DNA from: Streptococcus parasanguinis | GTDB lineage: Bacteria; Bacillota; Bacilli; Lactobacillales; Streptococcaceae | DNA length: 64,000 nucleotides | Direction: 5' to 3' | Assembly (NCBI RefSeq): GCF_023109675.1 | Contig: NZ_JALDUR010000001.1 | Span: 1 to 64,000, forward strand | Shown here: positions 44,380 through 54,165 of the stretch, one piece after another | Position numbering within the stretch: the stretch's first letter is position 1 | Layout: the number at the start of each line of letters is the position of its first letter | Program-made: the position numbers and the translations under genes | The notes under the pieces: model-generated | Seen by the model: the letters and a program-made list of their open reading frames with translations, nothing else | What the model was told of the DNA's origin: nothing | Databases searched by the model: none

Positions 44380-45107
44380 TTGATATCCATTCGCACATCG
44401 TCTTTGATGTGGATGATGGACCAAAGACAAGAGAAGATACGCGTGCCTTATTGGAAGAAAGCTATCGCCAAGGGGTACGGACCATTATCTCCACTTCTCA
44501 TCGTCGCAAGGGAATGTTTGAAACTCCAGAAGAAAAGATTTCTGAAAATTTTCAAGAAGTGAAAAAAATTGCGGCAGAGGTCGCGCCAGATTTAACGATT
44601 CATTACGGGGCAGAGATCTACTTTACCAATGATGTCTTGAAAAAACTGGAAGAAAAGATCATTCCACGTTTGGCAGAGACGCGCTTTGCGCTGATTGAAT
44701 TCAGTATGGGAACGCCTTACAAGGACATCCATACGGCCTTGGACCGTTTGCTCCATCTAGGTGTGACACCGGTGGTGGCCCATATTGAGCGCTACAAGTG
44801 CTTGGAGAAAAATGAGGAGCGCGTGCAAGAGATGATTGACATGGGCTGCTACATGCAGATCAATAGTTCCAGCGTTCTCAAGCCTCGCCTCTTTGGGGAT
44901 GAGCAAAAACAACTCAAAAAACGAGCTCGGTACTTCTTAGAAAAAGACTTAGTGCACTTTGTGGCCAGTGATATGCACAATGTGGATAAACGACCGCCTT
45001 ATATGGCAGAAGCCTATCGCTTGATCAAGGAAGAATACGGAGAACAACGAGCACAAGCTCTCTTTGTCAGCAATCAAGAACTCTTGTTAGCGGATGAATT
45101 AATCTAA
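44376..45107 (+). CDS. wzh: Wzh/CpsB, PHP-type protein tyrosine phosphatase
   Basis: 243 aa PHP-fold Mn-dependent phosphatase. Metal ligands are visible in [14 protein letters not shown] near the N-terminus, THR..G and the C-terminal ASDMHN. It dephosphorylates the tyrosine-rich tail of Wze. Overlaps wzg by four bases. Confidence 0.95.
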   Translation: MIDIHSHIVFDVDDGPKTREDTRALLEESYRQGVRTIISTSHRRKGMFETPEEKISENFQEVKKIAAEVAPDLTIHYGAEIYFTNDVLKKLEEKIIPRLAETRFALIEFSMGTPYKDIHTALDRLLHLGVTPVVAHIERYKCLEKNEERVQEMIDMGCYMQINSSSVLKPRLFGDEQKQLKKRARYFLEKDLVHFVASDMHNVDKRPPYMAEAYRLIKEEYGEQRAQALFVSNQELLLADELI

Positions 45108-45151
45108 CCAGGAAACAGGTGGAGAGATCCACATGAAGGAGTAATTAGGAA

Positions 45152-45847
45152 ATGAACAATCAAGAAAATCAAGCAGTGGAAATTGATGTTTTCGCTATGC
45201 TGAAGACCCTATGGAAACGCAAGTTTTCGATCGTTTTGGTCGCTCTTGTCTTTGCCATTGCAGCATTTGGCTACAGTGCCTTTTTAGCCAAGAAAGAATA
45301 CCAAAGTACTAGCCGGATCTACGTGGTCAGTCGTCAAAACCAAGACAACAATGCCTTGACAAACTCTGATTTGCAGGCGGGTTCTTACTTGGTTAAGGAC
45401 TACCGTGAGATCATTCTTTCTCAGAATGTCTTGAGCCAAGCCATCGAAGAATTGAAACTCGATCTGACACCTGCTGAATTGTCGAAAAAGATCAGTGTGT
45501 CCGTTCCGACAGATACTCGTATCCTTTCGATCACGGCTAAGGACGGAGATCCAAAAGAAGCGGCTCGTATTGCCAATGGCCTTCGAAATGTAGCAGCTGA
45601 AAAGATCATTGCTGTGACCAAGGTGTCAGATGTTACGACCTTGGATGAAGCAGAAGTGCCTCAAACACCTTCTTCACCAAATATCCGACGCAATGTCCTT
45701 CTTGGTTTTATTGCTGGAGCAGGCCTCATGGTGGTGCTCATGGTCGTAGTAGAAGTCTTGGACGATCGTGTTAAGAGACCAGAAGATATCGAAGAGTTGA
45801 TGGGCTTAACCTTACTTGGTATTGTGCCAGATATTAAGAAACTGTAG
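45152..45847 (+). CDS. wzd: Wzd/CpsC, polysaccharide chain-length / kinase-activator membrane protein
   Basis: 231 aa Wzz-type protein with two membrane helices (about 28-48 and 178-200) flanking an extracellular loop. The cytoplasmic C-terminus normally activates the Wze kinase; wzd and wze are separate genes as in other Firmicutes. AAGGAG lies upstream. It lies 44 nt after wzh and 12 nt before wze. Confidence 0.94.
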   Translation: MNNQENQAVEIDVFAMLKTLWKRKFSIVLVALVFAIAAFGYSAFLAKKEYQSTSRIYVVSRQNQDNNALTNSDLQAGSYLVKDYREIILSQNVLSQAIEELKLDLTPAELSKKISVSVPTDTRILSITAKDGDPKEAARIANGLRNVAAEKIIAVTKVSDVTTLDEAEVPQTPSSPNIRRNVLLGFIAGAGLMVVLMVVVEVLDDRVKRPEDIEELMGLTLLGIVPDIKKL

Positions 45848-45859
45848 ACTGGGGATCGC

Positions 45860-46552
45860 ATGAATACGTTAGAAATTTCAAAAAACAAATTGCAAGAAGT
45901 TCGGAAGGTCGAAGAGTACTTTAATGCCCTGGCGACGAATATCCAATTGAGTGGGGTAGACTTAAAAGTCATCGCCATCTCATCTGTTCAAGAAAATGAA
46001 GGGAAATCAACCACTTCAACCAACTTGGCCGTTGCCTTTGCGCGTGCGGGTTACAAGACCCTTTTGGTCGACTGTGATATCCGAAACTCTGTCATGACAG
46101 GGATTTTCCGTAGTCGTACTAAGATCCAAGGCTTGACCGACTTTTTATCTGGTCGTAGCCAATTGGACCACATTTTGTATGCGACTGATTTTCCAAACTT
46201 GGATATCATCGAGTCTGGACAGGTAGCGCCAAACCCAACGGGTCTCTTGCAAAGCAAGAACTTCACCGTGATGATGGATGCCCTGCGTGAGCATTTTGAC
46301 TACATCATTGTCGACACGCCTCCAATCGGGGTCGTGATCGATGCGGCCATTATCGCCCAACGCTGTGATGGAACTGTCTTGATCACAGAATCTGGCGCCA
46401 ATGGACGCAAGGCTGTCCAAAAGGCTAAGGACCAATTAGAACAAACAGGCACACCTTTCTTGGGAGTAGTGCTTAACAAATTCAACATTAAAGCTGCTGA
46501 ATATGGTTCGTATGGTGGATATGGATCTTACGGAGAGTATGGGAAAAAGTAA
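45860..46552 (+). CDS. wze: Wze/CpsD, BY-type tyrosine kinase
   Basis: 230 aa. Walker A ENEGKSTTS, Walker A' LLVDCDIR and Walker B IIVDTPP define a bacterial tyrosine kinase. The C-terminal tail has the tyrosine cluster YGSYGGYGSYGEYGKK, the autophosphorylation site. With Wzd and Wzh it controls polymer length and export. Confidence 0.95.
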   Translation: MNTLEISKNKLQEVRKVEEYFNALATNIQLSGVDLKVIAISSVQENEGKSTTSTNLAVAFARAGYKTLLVDCDIRNSVMTGIFRSRTKIQGLTDFLSGRSQLDHILYATDFPNLDIIESGQVAPNPTGLLQSKNFTVMMDALREHFDYIIVDTPPIGVVIDAAIIAQRCDGTVLITESGANGRKAVQKAKDQLEQTGTPFLGVVLNKFNIKAAEYGSYGGYGSYGEYGKK

Positions 46553-46571
46553 AGAATAGGATTGAGGGAAA

Positions 46572-47948
46572 ATGGGAGAAGAAAGAATCGAACTGGAAAA
46601 ACTAAATATTGTTCTCTTTCAAAGTTTGGCTGTCCTATTTTCAGCTTACATTGTGAGTCTTTTTAAGGATGCAGAATACACGTCGCAGACAATCGCTATT
46701 CTCTATCTCTTACATTTTGTATCCTTTTACATTAGCAATACTGCCTATCGTTTTTACAGCAGAGGCTATCTAGATGGGCTCTTTCAGGTCTTGAAATACA
46801 ATGTATTTTTCGCTGTTGGGATCACCTTTACCTCTTTTATGCTGGATGGGGTCTTTTCCATCTCTCGTCGGGGGATGATCTACTTCTTTCTTTTCAATAC
46901 GTTTTCTGTCTATGTCATGGATCTCTTGCTCAAGAGATACCGGAAGTCTGTTTCACCACGGCGGAAAAGCTCGCGAAAGATTTTCCTGATTACAGCGACT
47001 AGCCGGATGGAAAAGGTATTTGATATTTTGCATTCGCCTAGCCTTTATCATGGAGAACTAATCGGTGTCACTGTCATGGACGATACGAATTTTGCTCATT
47101 CAGGTGTACGGGTGGTGCAGCCAGATCAAATGATGAACTTTGTGACCAAGGAAGTGGTGGATGAAGTGTTTATCAATCTGCCAAGTGAGGACTACAATAT
47201 TAGTGATTTCGTCTCGGAGTTTGAGAGTATGGGGATCGATGTATCGGTCAATCTCAATGCCTTTAACTTCGCTTCCTTGGGCAATAAACGGGTTCGAGAA
47301 GTCGGGGGACTAAGTGTCGTCACTTTCTCAACCAATTTCTATAAACCAAGTCACGTCTTTGCTAAACGTCTCTTAGATGTTGTAGGCGCCCTCTTTGGTC
47401 TCTTGATTTGTGGACTAGTGAGTATCGTTTTGGTCCCTCTAATCCGCAAAGATGGTGGACCTGCTTTCTTTGTACAGAAGCGGGTCGGAAAGAACGGACG
47501 GTATTTTAACTTCTATAAATTCCGCTCTATGCGCGTGGATGCCGAAGAGATTAAAAAAGATCTGATGGCGCAAAATACCATGACTGGTGGGATGTTTAAG
47601 ATGGAAAACGATCCACGGGTAACACCAATCGGACGCTTTATCCGTAAGACCAGTCTGGATGAATTGCCACAATTTTACAATGTTCTGATCGGCGATATGA
47701 GTCTAGTCGGAACTCGTCCTCCAACGGTAGACGAATACCAAGACTATACGCCAGCCCAAAAACGCCGCCTCAGCTTCAAGCCCGGGATTACAGGCCTTTG
47801 GCAAGTGAGCGGACGCAGTGAGATTACAGATTTTGACGAAGTGGTCAAACTCGACGTTGCATACATGGATGGTTGGACGATCTGGAGAGATATTCAGATC
47901 CTGCTCAAGACCGTGAAGGTTGTACTTAGAAAAGAAGGAGCGAAGTAG
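46572..47948 (+). CDS. wchA: Undecaprenyl-phosphate sugar-1-phosphate transferase (initiating, WchA/CpsE type)
   Basis: 458 aa polyprenol-phosphate hexose-1-phosphate transferase. Four N-terminal membrane helices, a CoA-binding-like middle domain, one more helix (LLDVVGALFGLLICGLVSIV) and the catalytic domain (KRVGKNGRYFNFYKFRSM, TSLDELPQFYNVLIGDMSLVGTRPP written in two parts here, KPGITGLWQVSGRS). WchA-type enzymes put Glc-1-P on undecaprenyl phosphate, the first step of the repeat unit in pneumococcal capsules and oral-streptococcal receptor polysaccharides. A hairpin straddles its stop codon. Confidence 0.9.
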   Translation: MGEERIELEKLNIVLFQSLAVLFSAYIVSLFKDAEYTSQTIAILYLLHFVSFYISNTAYRFYSRGYLDGLFQVLKYNVFFAVGITFTSFMLDGVFSISRRGMIYFFLFNTFSVYVMDLLLKRYRKSVSPRRKSSRKIFLITATSRMEKVFDILHSPSLYHGELIGVTVMDDTNFAHSGVRVVQPDQMMNFVTKEVVDEVFINLPSEDYNISDFVSEFESMGIDVSVNLNAFNFASLGNKRVREVGGLSVVTFSTNFYKPSHVFAKRLLDVVGALFGLLICGLVSIVLVPLIRKDGGPAFFVQKRVGKNGRYFNFYKFRSMRVDAEEIKKDLMAQNTMTGGMFKMENDPRVTPIGRFIRKTSLDELPQFYNVLIGDMSLVGTRPPTVDEYQDYTPAQKRRLSFKPGITGLWQVSGRSEITDFDEVVKLDVAYMDGWTIWRDIQILLKTVKVVLRKEGAK

Positions 47949-47964
47949 GAAAATGCCTACTTCG
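47941..47964 (+). terminator. Hairpin across the wchA stop codon
   Basis: CGAAGTAGG (47941-47949) pairs perfectly with CCTACTTCG (47956-47964), loop AAAATG, then TCCTTT. The wchA TAG is inside the left arm. It is probably an attenuator or mRNA-stabilising hairpin between the conserved first part and the variable second part of the operon. Confidence 0.5.
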
Positions 47965-47986
47965 TCCTTTCCATGTTAGGAGAAAA

Positions 47987-49159
47987 ATGACACAATCAAT
48001 TTATATCGTTGGTTCCAAAGGGATTCCAGCAAAATATGGTGGTTTTGAGACCTTTGTTGAAAAGTTGACAGAATTCCAACAAGATAAAGATATCCAGTAT
48101 TATGTAGCTTGTATGCGGGAGAATTCAGCCAAATCAGGGATTACTGCAGATACTTTTGAACATAACGGTGCAATTTGCTACAACATTGATGTCCCTAATA
48201 TTGGTCCTGCACGTGCCATTGCTTACGATATTGCAGCACTTAATAAGGCGATTGAAATCGCAAAGGAAAACAAGGACCAGGCACCAATCTTTTATGTCTT
48301 GGCTTGTCGGATTGGTCCCTTTATTTCAAGGATAAAAAAGAAAATCAAGGCTATCGGAGGAACTCTGATGGTCAATCCGGATGGTCATGAGTGGCTTCGT
48401 GCCAAGTGGAGTCTTCCAGTCCGCAAGTATTGGAAGTTTTCTGAGCAACTCATGGTCAAACATGCTGATCTTTTGATTTGTGATAGTAAGAACATCGAAG
48501 CTTATATTCAGAAGGATTATGCTAAGTATCAGCCACAGACGACCTATATTGCTTATGGAACCGATACAAGCAAGTCTATCCTGAGTAAAGAAGACGAGAA
48601 AGTACGGACTTGGTTTGCAGATAAGCAAGTTACTGAAGGAGATTACTACCTTGTCGTGGGACGTTTTGTACCGGAAAACAACTATGAGGCCATGATTCGT
48701 GGCTTTATGCAGTCAAACTCCCAAAAAGATTTTGTTCTAATTACCAATGTAGAACAAAACAAGTTCTATGAACAGTTGCGTAAAGATACAGGATTTGATC
48801 AAGATCCTCGAGTGAAGTTTGTCGGGACGGTCTATGATCAAGAATTGCTCAAATACATCCGTGAGAATGCCTTTGCTTACTTCCATGGTCATGAAGTAGG
48901 TGGTACCAATCCATCCCTTCTTGAGGCTCTTGAGTCTACTAAGCTCAATCTCTTGTTGGATGTTGGCTTTAACCGTGAAGTCGGTGAAGATGGGGCGCTC
49001 TATTGGAAGAAAGATCAATTGGCACATGTCATCGATCAGGCTGAACAAATGGATACTCAAGCAATCGAAGATCTCAATCAAAAATCAAGTCAACGGATTG
49101 CTGAAGCCTTTACTTGGGAAAAAATTGTTACAGACTACGAGAAAGTATTTAAAGGATAG
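47987..49159 (+). CDS. wchF: WchF/Cps2T-like beta-1,4-rhamnosyltransferase
   Basis: 390 aa GT4-type enzyme of the DUF1972/Cps2T group, recognised by the start IYIVGSKGIPAKYGGFETFVE and the donor-site region HEVGGTNPSLLEAL. In pneumococcus and in receptor-polysaccharide clusters it adds rhamnose to the first glucose. The dTDP-rhamnose genes rmlABCD are not in the window. AGGAG precedes the ATG. Confidence 0.85.
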   Translation: MTQSIYIVGSKGIPAKYGGFETFVEKLTEFQQDKDIQYYVACMRENSAKSGITADTFEHNGAICYNIDVPNIGPARAIAYDIAALNKAIEIAKENKDQAPIFYVLACRIGPFISRIKKKIKAIGGTLMVNPDGHEWLRAKWSLPVRKYWKFSEQLMVKHADLLICDSKNIEAYIQKDYAKYQPQTTYIAYGTDTSKSILSKEDEKVRTWFADKQVTEGDYYLVVGRFVPENNYEAMIRGFMQSNSQKDFVLITNVEQNKFYEQLRKDTGFDQDPRVKFVGTVYDQELLKYIRENAFAYFHGHEVGGTNPSLLEALESTKLNLLLDVGFNREVGEDGALYWKKDQLAHVIDQAEQMDTQAIEDLNQKSSQRIAEAFTWEKIVTDYEKVFKG

Positions 49160-49161
49160 AA

Positions 49162-50310
49162 ATGCAGAAAATTTTATATCTTCACGCTGGTGCCGAAATG
49201 TATGGTGCTGACAAGGTTTTGTTGGAGCTTATTAAGGGTTTGGATAAAGATGCTTTTGAGGCACACGTTATCTTACCCAATGATGGTGTCTTAGTTGGTG
49301 CATTGGAAGAGGTCGGTGCTAAGGTTAAAGTCATTGATTACCCAATCTTGCGCCGGAAATATTTTAATCCAAAAGGAATCCTTGAGTACTTTGGTTCCTA
49401 TAACCGTTACTCCAAACAAATTGCTCAATACGCTAAGGAGAATGGCATTACTCTTATTCACAATAATACGACTGCGGTACTTGAGGGGATTTATCTTAAA
49501 CGTAAGTTGAAATTACCTTTGATTTGGCATGTGCATGAAATTATCGTCAAACCAAAAGCAATCTCTGATTTCATCAACTTTTTGATGGGGCGCTATGCGG
49601 ATACGATTGTGACAGTTTCAAATGCTGTTGCTAATCATGTCAAGCAGTCTCGTTTTGTAAAAGATGACCAAGTTCAAGTCATCTATAATGGTGTTGACAA
49701 TGCTGTTTATCAGGTGATGGATGCTAGTGCGGTCCGTGATCAGTTTGGTATCGCCCAGGATGCTTTGGTGATCGGAATGGTTGGTCGAGTGAATGCTTGG
49801 AAAGGTCAAGGCGACTTCCTAGAAGCTGTGACGCCAATCTTACAGGCTAATCCAAAAGCAGTAGCCTTTTTGGCAGGAAGTGCATTTGAAGGTGAAGAGT
49901 GGCGCGTGGAGGAGTTGGAGAAGGCTATATCAGACTCACCAGTAGCTGGACAAATCAAGCGAATTGACTATTATAGCAAGACAACAGAACTCTATAATAT
50001 GTTTGATATCTTTGTCTTGCCAAGTACCAATCCAGATCCACTACCAACAGTCGTACTAGAAGCGATGGCTTGTGGTAAACCTGTAGTCGGTTACCGTCAT
50101 GGTGGTGTCTGTGAAATGGTTAAGGAAGGCGAAAACGGCCTTCTTGCCACACCAAATCAACCTTCTGAATTATCCAAGGCTATTCAAGAATTGGCTGAGA
50201 ACACTGAGAAGAGAGAACAATTTGGAAAGGCATCTGTTAAACGCCAAAAAGAACTATTCTCATTACAAAGTTATATTCGGAATTTTTCGGAGTTGTATAA
50301 GAACTATTAA
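49162..50310 (+). CDS. GT4-family glycosyltransferase
   Basis: 382 aa with the GT-B fold: N-terminal HAGAEMYGADKVLLELI acceptor loop, IWHVHEI, and in the C-terminal donor domain GMVGRVNAWKGQGDFLEA and PSTNPDPLPTVVLEAMACG with the EX7E motif. Rhamnosyltransferases of receptor polysaccharides look like this, but the sugar and linkage cannot be assigned. It begins 2 nt after wchF. GC content is similar to the operon start. Confidence 0.88.
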   Translation: MQKILYLHAGAEMYGADKVLLELIKGLDKDAFEAHVILPNDGVLVGALEEVGAKVKVIDYPILRRKYFNPKGILEYFGSYNRYSKQIAQYAKENGITLIHNNTTAVLEGIYLKRKLKLPLIWHVHEIIVKPKAISDFINFLMGRYADTIVTVSNAVANHVKQSRFVKDDQVQVIYNGVDNAVYQVMDASAVRDQFGIAQDALVIGMVGRVNAWKGQGDFLEAVTPILQANPKAVAFLAGSAFEGEEWRVEELEKAISDSPVAGQIKRIDYYSKTTELYNMFDIFVLPSTNPDPLPTVVLEAMACGKPVVGYRHGGVCEMVKEGENGLLATPNQPSELSKAIQELAENTEKREQFGKASVKRQKELFSLQSYIRNFSELYKNY

Positions 50311-50311
50311 G

Positions 50312-50953
50312 ATGAATACTGAAACAATTAAGAACAAGTTAAAACCAATCGTTTATCCAATCATTAACTTTATTCCTCGGCGAAGACTCAAGAATAAGAA
50401 TTTCACGATTATTTGTGATAATTGTTGGGCAGGAAAAGTTTATCAAGAATTGGGTTTGCCTTACCAAACGCCATTTGTAGGGATGTTTATCTTTTCACCT
50501 GATTACATTAAGATGCTTAAGAATTTAAAACATTATTTGAGCGGAAACATCCCTTTGAAATTTGTTAAGGAATCAAAATATATCAAAGACTTTGATAATG
50601 CCTATCCTCTAGCACTCCTTGATGATATTGAACTTCATTTCTTGCATTATGCAGATGAAGAAGAAGCTACTAAAAAATGGAATCGTCGTTTGAAGAGAAT
50701 GCATTGGGATAATTTGTATTTCAAGTTCAATGACAATGATGCTTGTACTTATGAGCTGATGAAAGAGTTTGAAGAGCTTCCATACAAGAGTAAGGTGATT
50801 TTCTCTTCAAAGAATTATAGTGACCTACCTTCATTGGTCCACTTTAAATCAGCTGAAAAGCAAGGACACGTTGGCATCGATTTGAAAACGTACCACCGTT
50901 ATTTTAATGCTGTTACTTGGTTGAATAAGGGTGGAGAGGATCTAACTAAATGA
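50312..50953 (+). CDS. DUF1919 polysaccharide-biosynthesis protein
   Basis: 213 aa from the ATG at 50312, one base after the previous stop; a longer open frame exists upstream but overlaps the GT4 gene by 200 nt. DUF1919 core: FTIICDNCWAGKVYQELG, TPFVGMFIFSPDYIKML, and VGIDLKTYHRYFN near the end. Proteins of this kind occur in capsule clusters and are often called exopolysaccharide biosynthesis or acetyltransferase-like proteins; activity is unproven. It starts the AT-rich section and overlaps the next gene by four bases. Confidence 0.78.
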   Translation: MNTETIKNKLKPIVYPIINFIPRRRLKNKNFTIICDNCWAGKVYQELGLPYQTPFVGMFIFSPDYIKMLKNLKHYLSGNIPLKFVKESKYIKDFDNAYPLALLDDIELHFLHYADEEEATKKWNRRLKRMHWDNLYFKFNDNDACTYELMKEFEELPYKSKVIFSSKNYSDLPSLVHFKSAEKQGHVGIDLKTYHRYFNAVTWLNKGGEDLTK

Positions 50954-51921
50954 AAAGAATAAGACTTATTATTCCATATTTCGGAAGACTTCCAAAATTT
51001 TTCCCATATTTTTTGTTGACCGCCAAACGTAATCAAAAGATTGATTTCTTAATTTATACGGATCAAAATATTGACCAATTGGAAATTTTGAACGCTGAGA
51101 ATATTGAATTTAAGACTCTTTCGTTTGATGATTTAAGAAAAAAAGTACAGTCTAAATTTGATTTTGAAATTTCTCTCAAAACACCTTATAAATTATGTGA
51201 CTATAAAGTTGCTTATGGGTTTATCTTTGAAGAGGAGTTGAAGGGATACGACTACTGGGGATTTTGTGATACAGACGTCTTACTTGGTGATATTTATCAA
51301 TTTCTGGAAGAACATAGCTTTTTTGAGAATGACTATGCTCGATATGGTCTTTTAGGTCATCTTCAAATTTTTAAGAATTCAAGAGAAGTTAATCGTGTTT
51401 TTATGTCTGGGCAAGGTTCATACTATCGATTAGATTATCACAATGTCTATACTAGTGAACAAAATTTTATTTTTGATGAGGCAGAAGGCATCCAAAAGCT
51501 TTTTGAAAAATGTCATTTCAAACAACTGCAAGATAAGTTTTTTGATGATATTGATATTAGTCATTTCTCATTTAGGGAATATGGTGAAAATGAACCGAAA
51601 CGCTATTATTTTTGGTCAGAGGAAAATGGTTTGGAATCGATAAATTTAATCGATGGTGATATAGTGGTTAAGCGTCCTCTATATGCACATTTCCAAAAGA
51701 GGATGATTAAATGTCCTGAGTTTAAATTGGTTGATTCATTTTATGTTATACCAAATCAATTAGTTATTGGAGAGAAAATTTCTAAGCAAGAGCTAGTAGA
51801 GGTAACAAGAAATAAATTCTATTGGGAATATATTAGATCAACAATGTTAAAGAAATTAAAAAAAGAAAAATGGACACTAGAATTTATTCGTCATAAATTA
51901 AGGATGAAGAGTAATGAATAA
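50950..51921 (+). CDS. DUF6625-like putative glycosyltransferase
   Basis: 323 aa. It starts with a Rossmann-like strand (RIRLIIPYFGRLPKFFPYFL) and holds a DxD-type metal motif in FCDTDVLLGDIYQFL near 103-117, which suggests a nucleotide-sugar-dependent GT-A enzyme. Similar proteins are found in oral-streptococcal receptor-polysaccharide and other surface-glycan clusters. Linkage unknown. ATGA overlap with the gene before and 8-nt overlap with the next gene; AT-rich. Confidence 0.7.
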   Translation: MKRIRLIIPYFGRLPKFFPYFLLTAKRNQKIDFLIYTDQNIDQLEILNAENIEFKTLSFDDLRKKVQSKFDFEISLKTPYKLCDYKVAYGFIFEEELKGYDYWGFCDTDVLLGDIYQFLEEHSFFENDYARYGLLGHLQIFKNSREVNRVFMSGQGSYYRLDYHNVYTSEQNFIFDEAEGIQKLFEKCHFKQLQDKFFDDIDISHFSFREYGENEPKRYYFWSEENGLESINLIDGDIVVKRPLYAHFQKRMIKCPEFKLVDSFYVIPNQLVIGEKISKQELVEVTRNKFYWEYIRSTMLKKLKKEKWTLEFIRHKLRMKSNE

Positions 51922-52984
51922 TATAGATTTGAGTATTATTGTTCCAGTATTTAATGTTGAAGGTTATTTAAAAAGAGCCCTAGATTCCATACTTATGCAA
52001 TCGTCGCCAATCAATTATGAAATTGTGTTAATTGATGACGGTTCAAGTGATAATAGCGGTGCGATTTGTGATAAGTATCAAAATAATTTTTCTAACGTTT
52101 GTGTTAGGCATATTGAAAATAACGGAGTGTCAGAAGCTAGGAACTTAGGTATTTCTTTGTCGAGAGGTAATTATTTATTTTTTATGGATCCTGACGACTT
52201 CGTATCTGAGGATTTCTTTGAAAAAATATTTCCTAACCTCAATGATAAATGGGATGTTCTTTGTTTTGGCTACAACGAAATTAAAGAAAATAAGGACACT
52301 ATTTTGTCTTGTCGCCCTCATTTGTATACGCATTGTGGTCTTCTTGGAAAGAATGAATTTAGAAATCAATTTATAGAGTTATTCAAAACTGATATGATGT
52401 ATAATGTTTGGTCAAGAATCTATAACAAGTCATTTATTTTAAAACACGATATTCAGTTTCCTAGTAAACCAATAGGAGAGGATACTTCATTCAATTTTCA
52501 AGTTTATCGACATTTAGATAACATTCTTTTTATTGAATCGACTCTTTATAATTATATTGCTGGTAGAAGCGGTTCAGCATTGACCAGTTTTCATCCTAGA
52601 AGAATCGAAATACAATTAGATGAACTTCAAGCATTGCAAAAATTACTTGAAAAGTTCCAAATAGAAGATGCCACATTAATTCAAGAAATTAAGACAAAAA
52701 TTATTGTAAGTGCAGCCTTTCAAATTTCTAATTTAAATGCGAGAAGGAAAGAAAAGATAGAATTACTGCAATCTATTATTACTAATAAAGCTTTTGATCA
52801 TATTTTTTCAGGAAATAGGAATCAAATGATTGGGTCTTATAAGACCTTATTAAGACAGCGAGATATTTCTTCTTTTCTTAGAAGATTGAGTATTGATCTT
52901 CTCACCCAAAAAAAATTTCGGACAGTCATCTTTATTGAAAAAATGAAAATGAATCCAATTTTACGTAAAATTGCTTTTAAATAG
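51914..52984 (+). CDS. GT2-family glycosyltransferase
   Basis: 356 aa GT-A fold. SIIVPVFNVEGYLKRALDSI, LIDDGSSDNSGAICD and the DxD-like FMDPDDF are standard GT2 motifs. The C-terminal ~150 residues are helical. Probably adds a hexose or HexNAc to the repeat unit. Strongly AT-rich, overlapping the previous gene. Confidence 0.9.
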   Translation: MNNIDLSIIVPVFNVEGYLKRALDSILMQSSPINYEIVLIDDGSSDNSGAICDKYQNNFSNVCVRHIENNGVSEARNLGISLSRGNYLFFMDPDDFVSEDFFEKIFPNLNDKWDVLCFGYNEIKENKDTILSCRPHLYTHCGLLGKNEFRNQFIELFKTDMMYNVWSRIYNKSFILKHDIQFPSKPIGEDTSFNFQVYRHLDNILFIESTLYNYIAGRSGSALTSFHPRRIEIQLDELQALQKLLEKFQIEDATLIQEIKTKIIVSAAFQISNLNARRKEKIELLQSIITNKAFDHIFSGNRNQMIGSYKTLLRQRDISSFLRRLSIDLLTQKKFRTVIFIEKMKMNPILRKIAFK

Positions 52985-53016
52985 GTGTAGCTATTTTATT
53001 AAGAGAAAAAGGGATT

Positions 53017-54165
53017 ATGTTAAAAATTAAGTTTGAGAACCTTTTGGTTATTCTAGTATTGACTCTCATTGTTGGGTACGATACTCTTATGACAACAATG
53101 TTAAACAGAATAATCCCAAACCTTCCGGTTGTTTTATTAATCTGTTTTTCATTATTATTATGTTTTAGATTTTTGTATATAAAAAAATTCACGTTCTTTT
53201 ATATCTTAACTGCTATTTTATTACTACTAACAAGTTCTATCGTATTCATGCATACGGGCGGGACTAATTTCCTACTTTATTCATTATTGATTTTGTTATT
53301 ATATGATGCAGATATTGATGTTATCTTAAAAACATACGTTATTGTGTCAGGAACGATAGTGTTCGGAGTGTTCTTACTTTCAATTCTGGGAGTTATTCCT
53401 AATTTACAATTTGCTCAGGTCCGTTCGTCTGGCCTTGTGATTAGAAATTCCTTTGGTTTCATTTATCCAACTGACTTTGCGTCTCACTGTTTTTATTTAT
53501 TTATTGCTTGGGGATATGTACTACGGAAAAGGTTCATCATACTACGAACCTTGGTAGGTATTAGTTTAGCATTTTTTATCATCAAATTTTGTGATGCTAG
53601 GTTAAATGCCCTTTCTGTACTTGTAGCAACTTTCATTTTTATTGTTATGTATGTTACTAAAGAAAGAAAATTTAAAATTTATGGGATCCTACCTTATTTT
53701 GCAGCTATATTTTCTTTCTTAATGTTTTACTTATCGTACTTCTTTACCTGGTCTTCTTCATTATTTGTGAGTTTGAACAACTTATTCAGTATGAGGTTAT
53801 TTTTAGGGAAAAATGCAATAGAGACCTATGGATTACATTTGTTTGGAGCAACCGGGGTTAAGTTTATAGGATATGGTGGCACAACAGAATCAGTATACAG
53901 TTATAACTATGTAGATTCCTCTTATATTCAAATGTTATTTTACTACGGAGTTGTTCCTGTAGTATTACTGGTATTGATTTATGTACTTGCATCAAAGAGA
54001 ATTTATAAACAGGGTATGTTCCTATTCTTAGCTTTATTATCGCTTATTACAATTAATTGTATGATAGAAGCTTTTTGGATAAGACCAGGATATAATATTT
54101 TTATTTTTACACTTTTTGCTAGCCTTGTGCCAGTTCAATACAAAATAAAAGATAGAATTGAATGA
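53017..54165 (+). CDS. wzy: Wzy-type O-antigen/capsule polymerase
   Basis: 382 aa with about ten membrane helices and two larger outer loops (about 185-190 and 265-300, GATGVKFIGYGGTTESVYSYN). High hydrophobicity, position directly before wzx and lack of any other polymerase candidate identify it. Wzy links repeat units at the outer face of the membrane. The overlap ATGA couples it to wzx. AT-rich like its upstream neighbours. Confidence 0.85.
   Translation: MLKIKFENLLVILVLTLIVGYDTLMTTMLNRIIPNLPVVLLICFSLLLCFRFLYIKKFTFFYILTAILLLLTSSIVFMHTGGTNFLLYSLLILLLYDADIDVILKTYVIVSGTIVFGVFLLSILGVIPNLQFAQVRSSGLVIRNSFGFIYPTDFASHCFYLFIAWGYVLRKRFIILRTLVGISLAFFIIKFCDARLNALSVLVATFIFIVMYVTKERKFKIYGILPYFAAIFSFLMFYLSYFFTWSSSLFVSLNNLFSMRLFLGKNAIETYGLHLFGATGVKFIGYGGTTESVYSYNYVDSSYIQMLFYYGVVPVVLLVLIYVLASKRIYKQGMFLFLALLSLITINCMIEAFWIRPGYNIFIFTLFASLVPVQYKIKDRIE

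Noticed and set aside
50099-50311. 71-codon N-terminal extension of the DUF1919 gene
   Set aside because: It lies entirely within the preceding glycosyltransferase gene in another frame; an ATG directly after that gene's stop is available.
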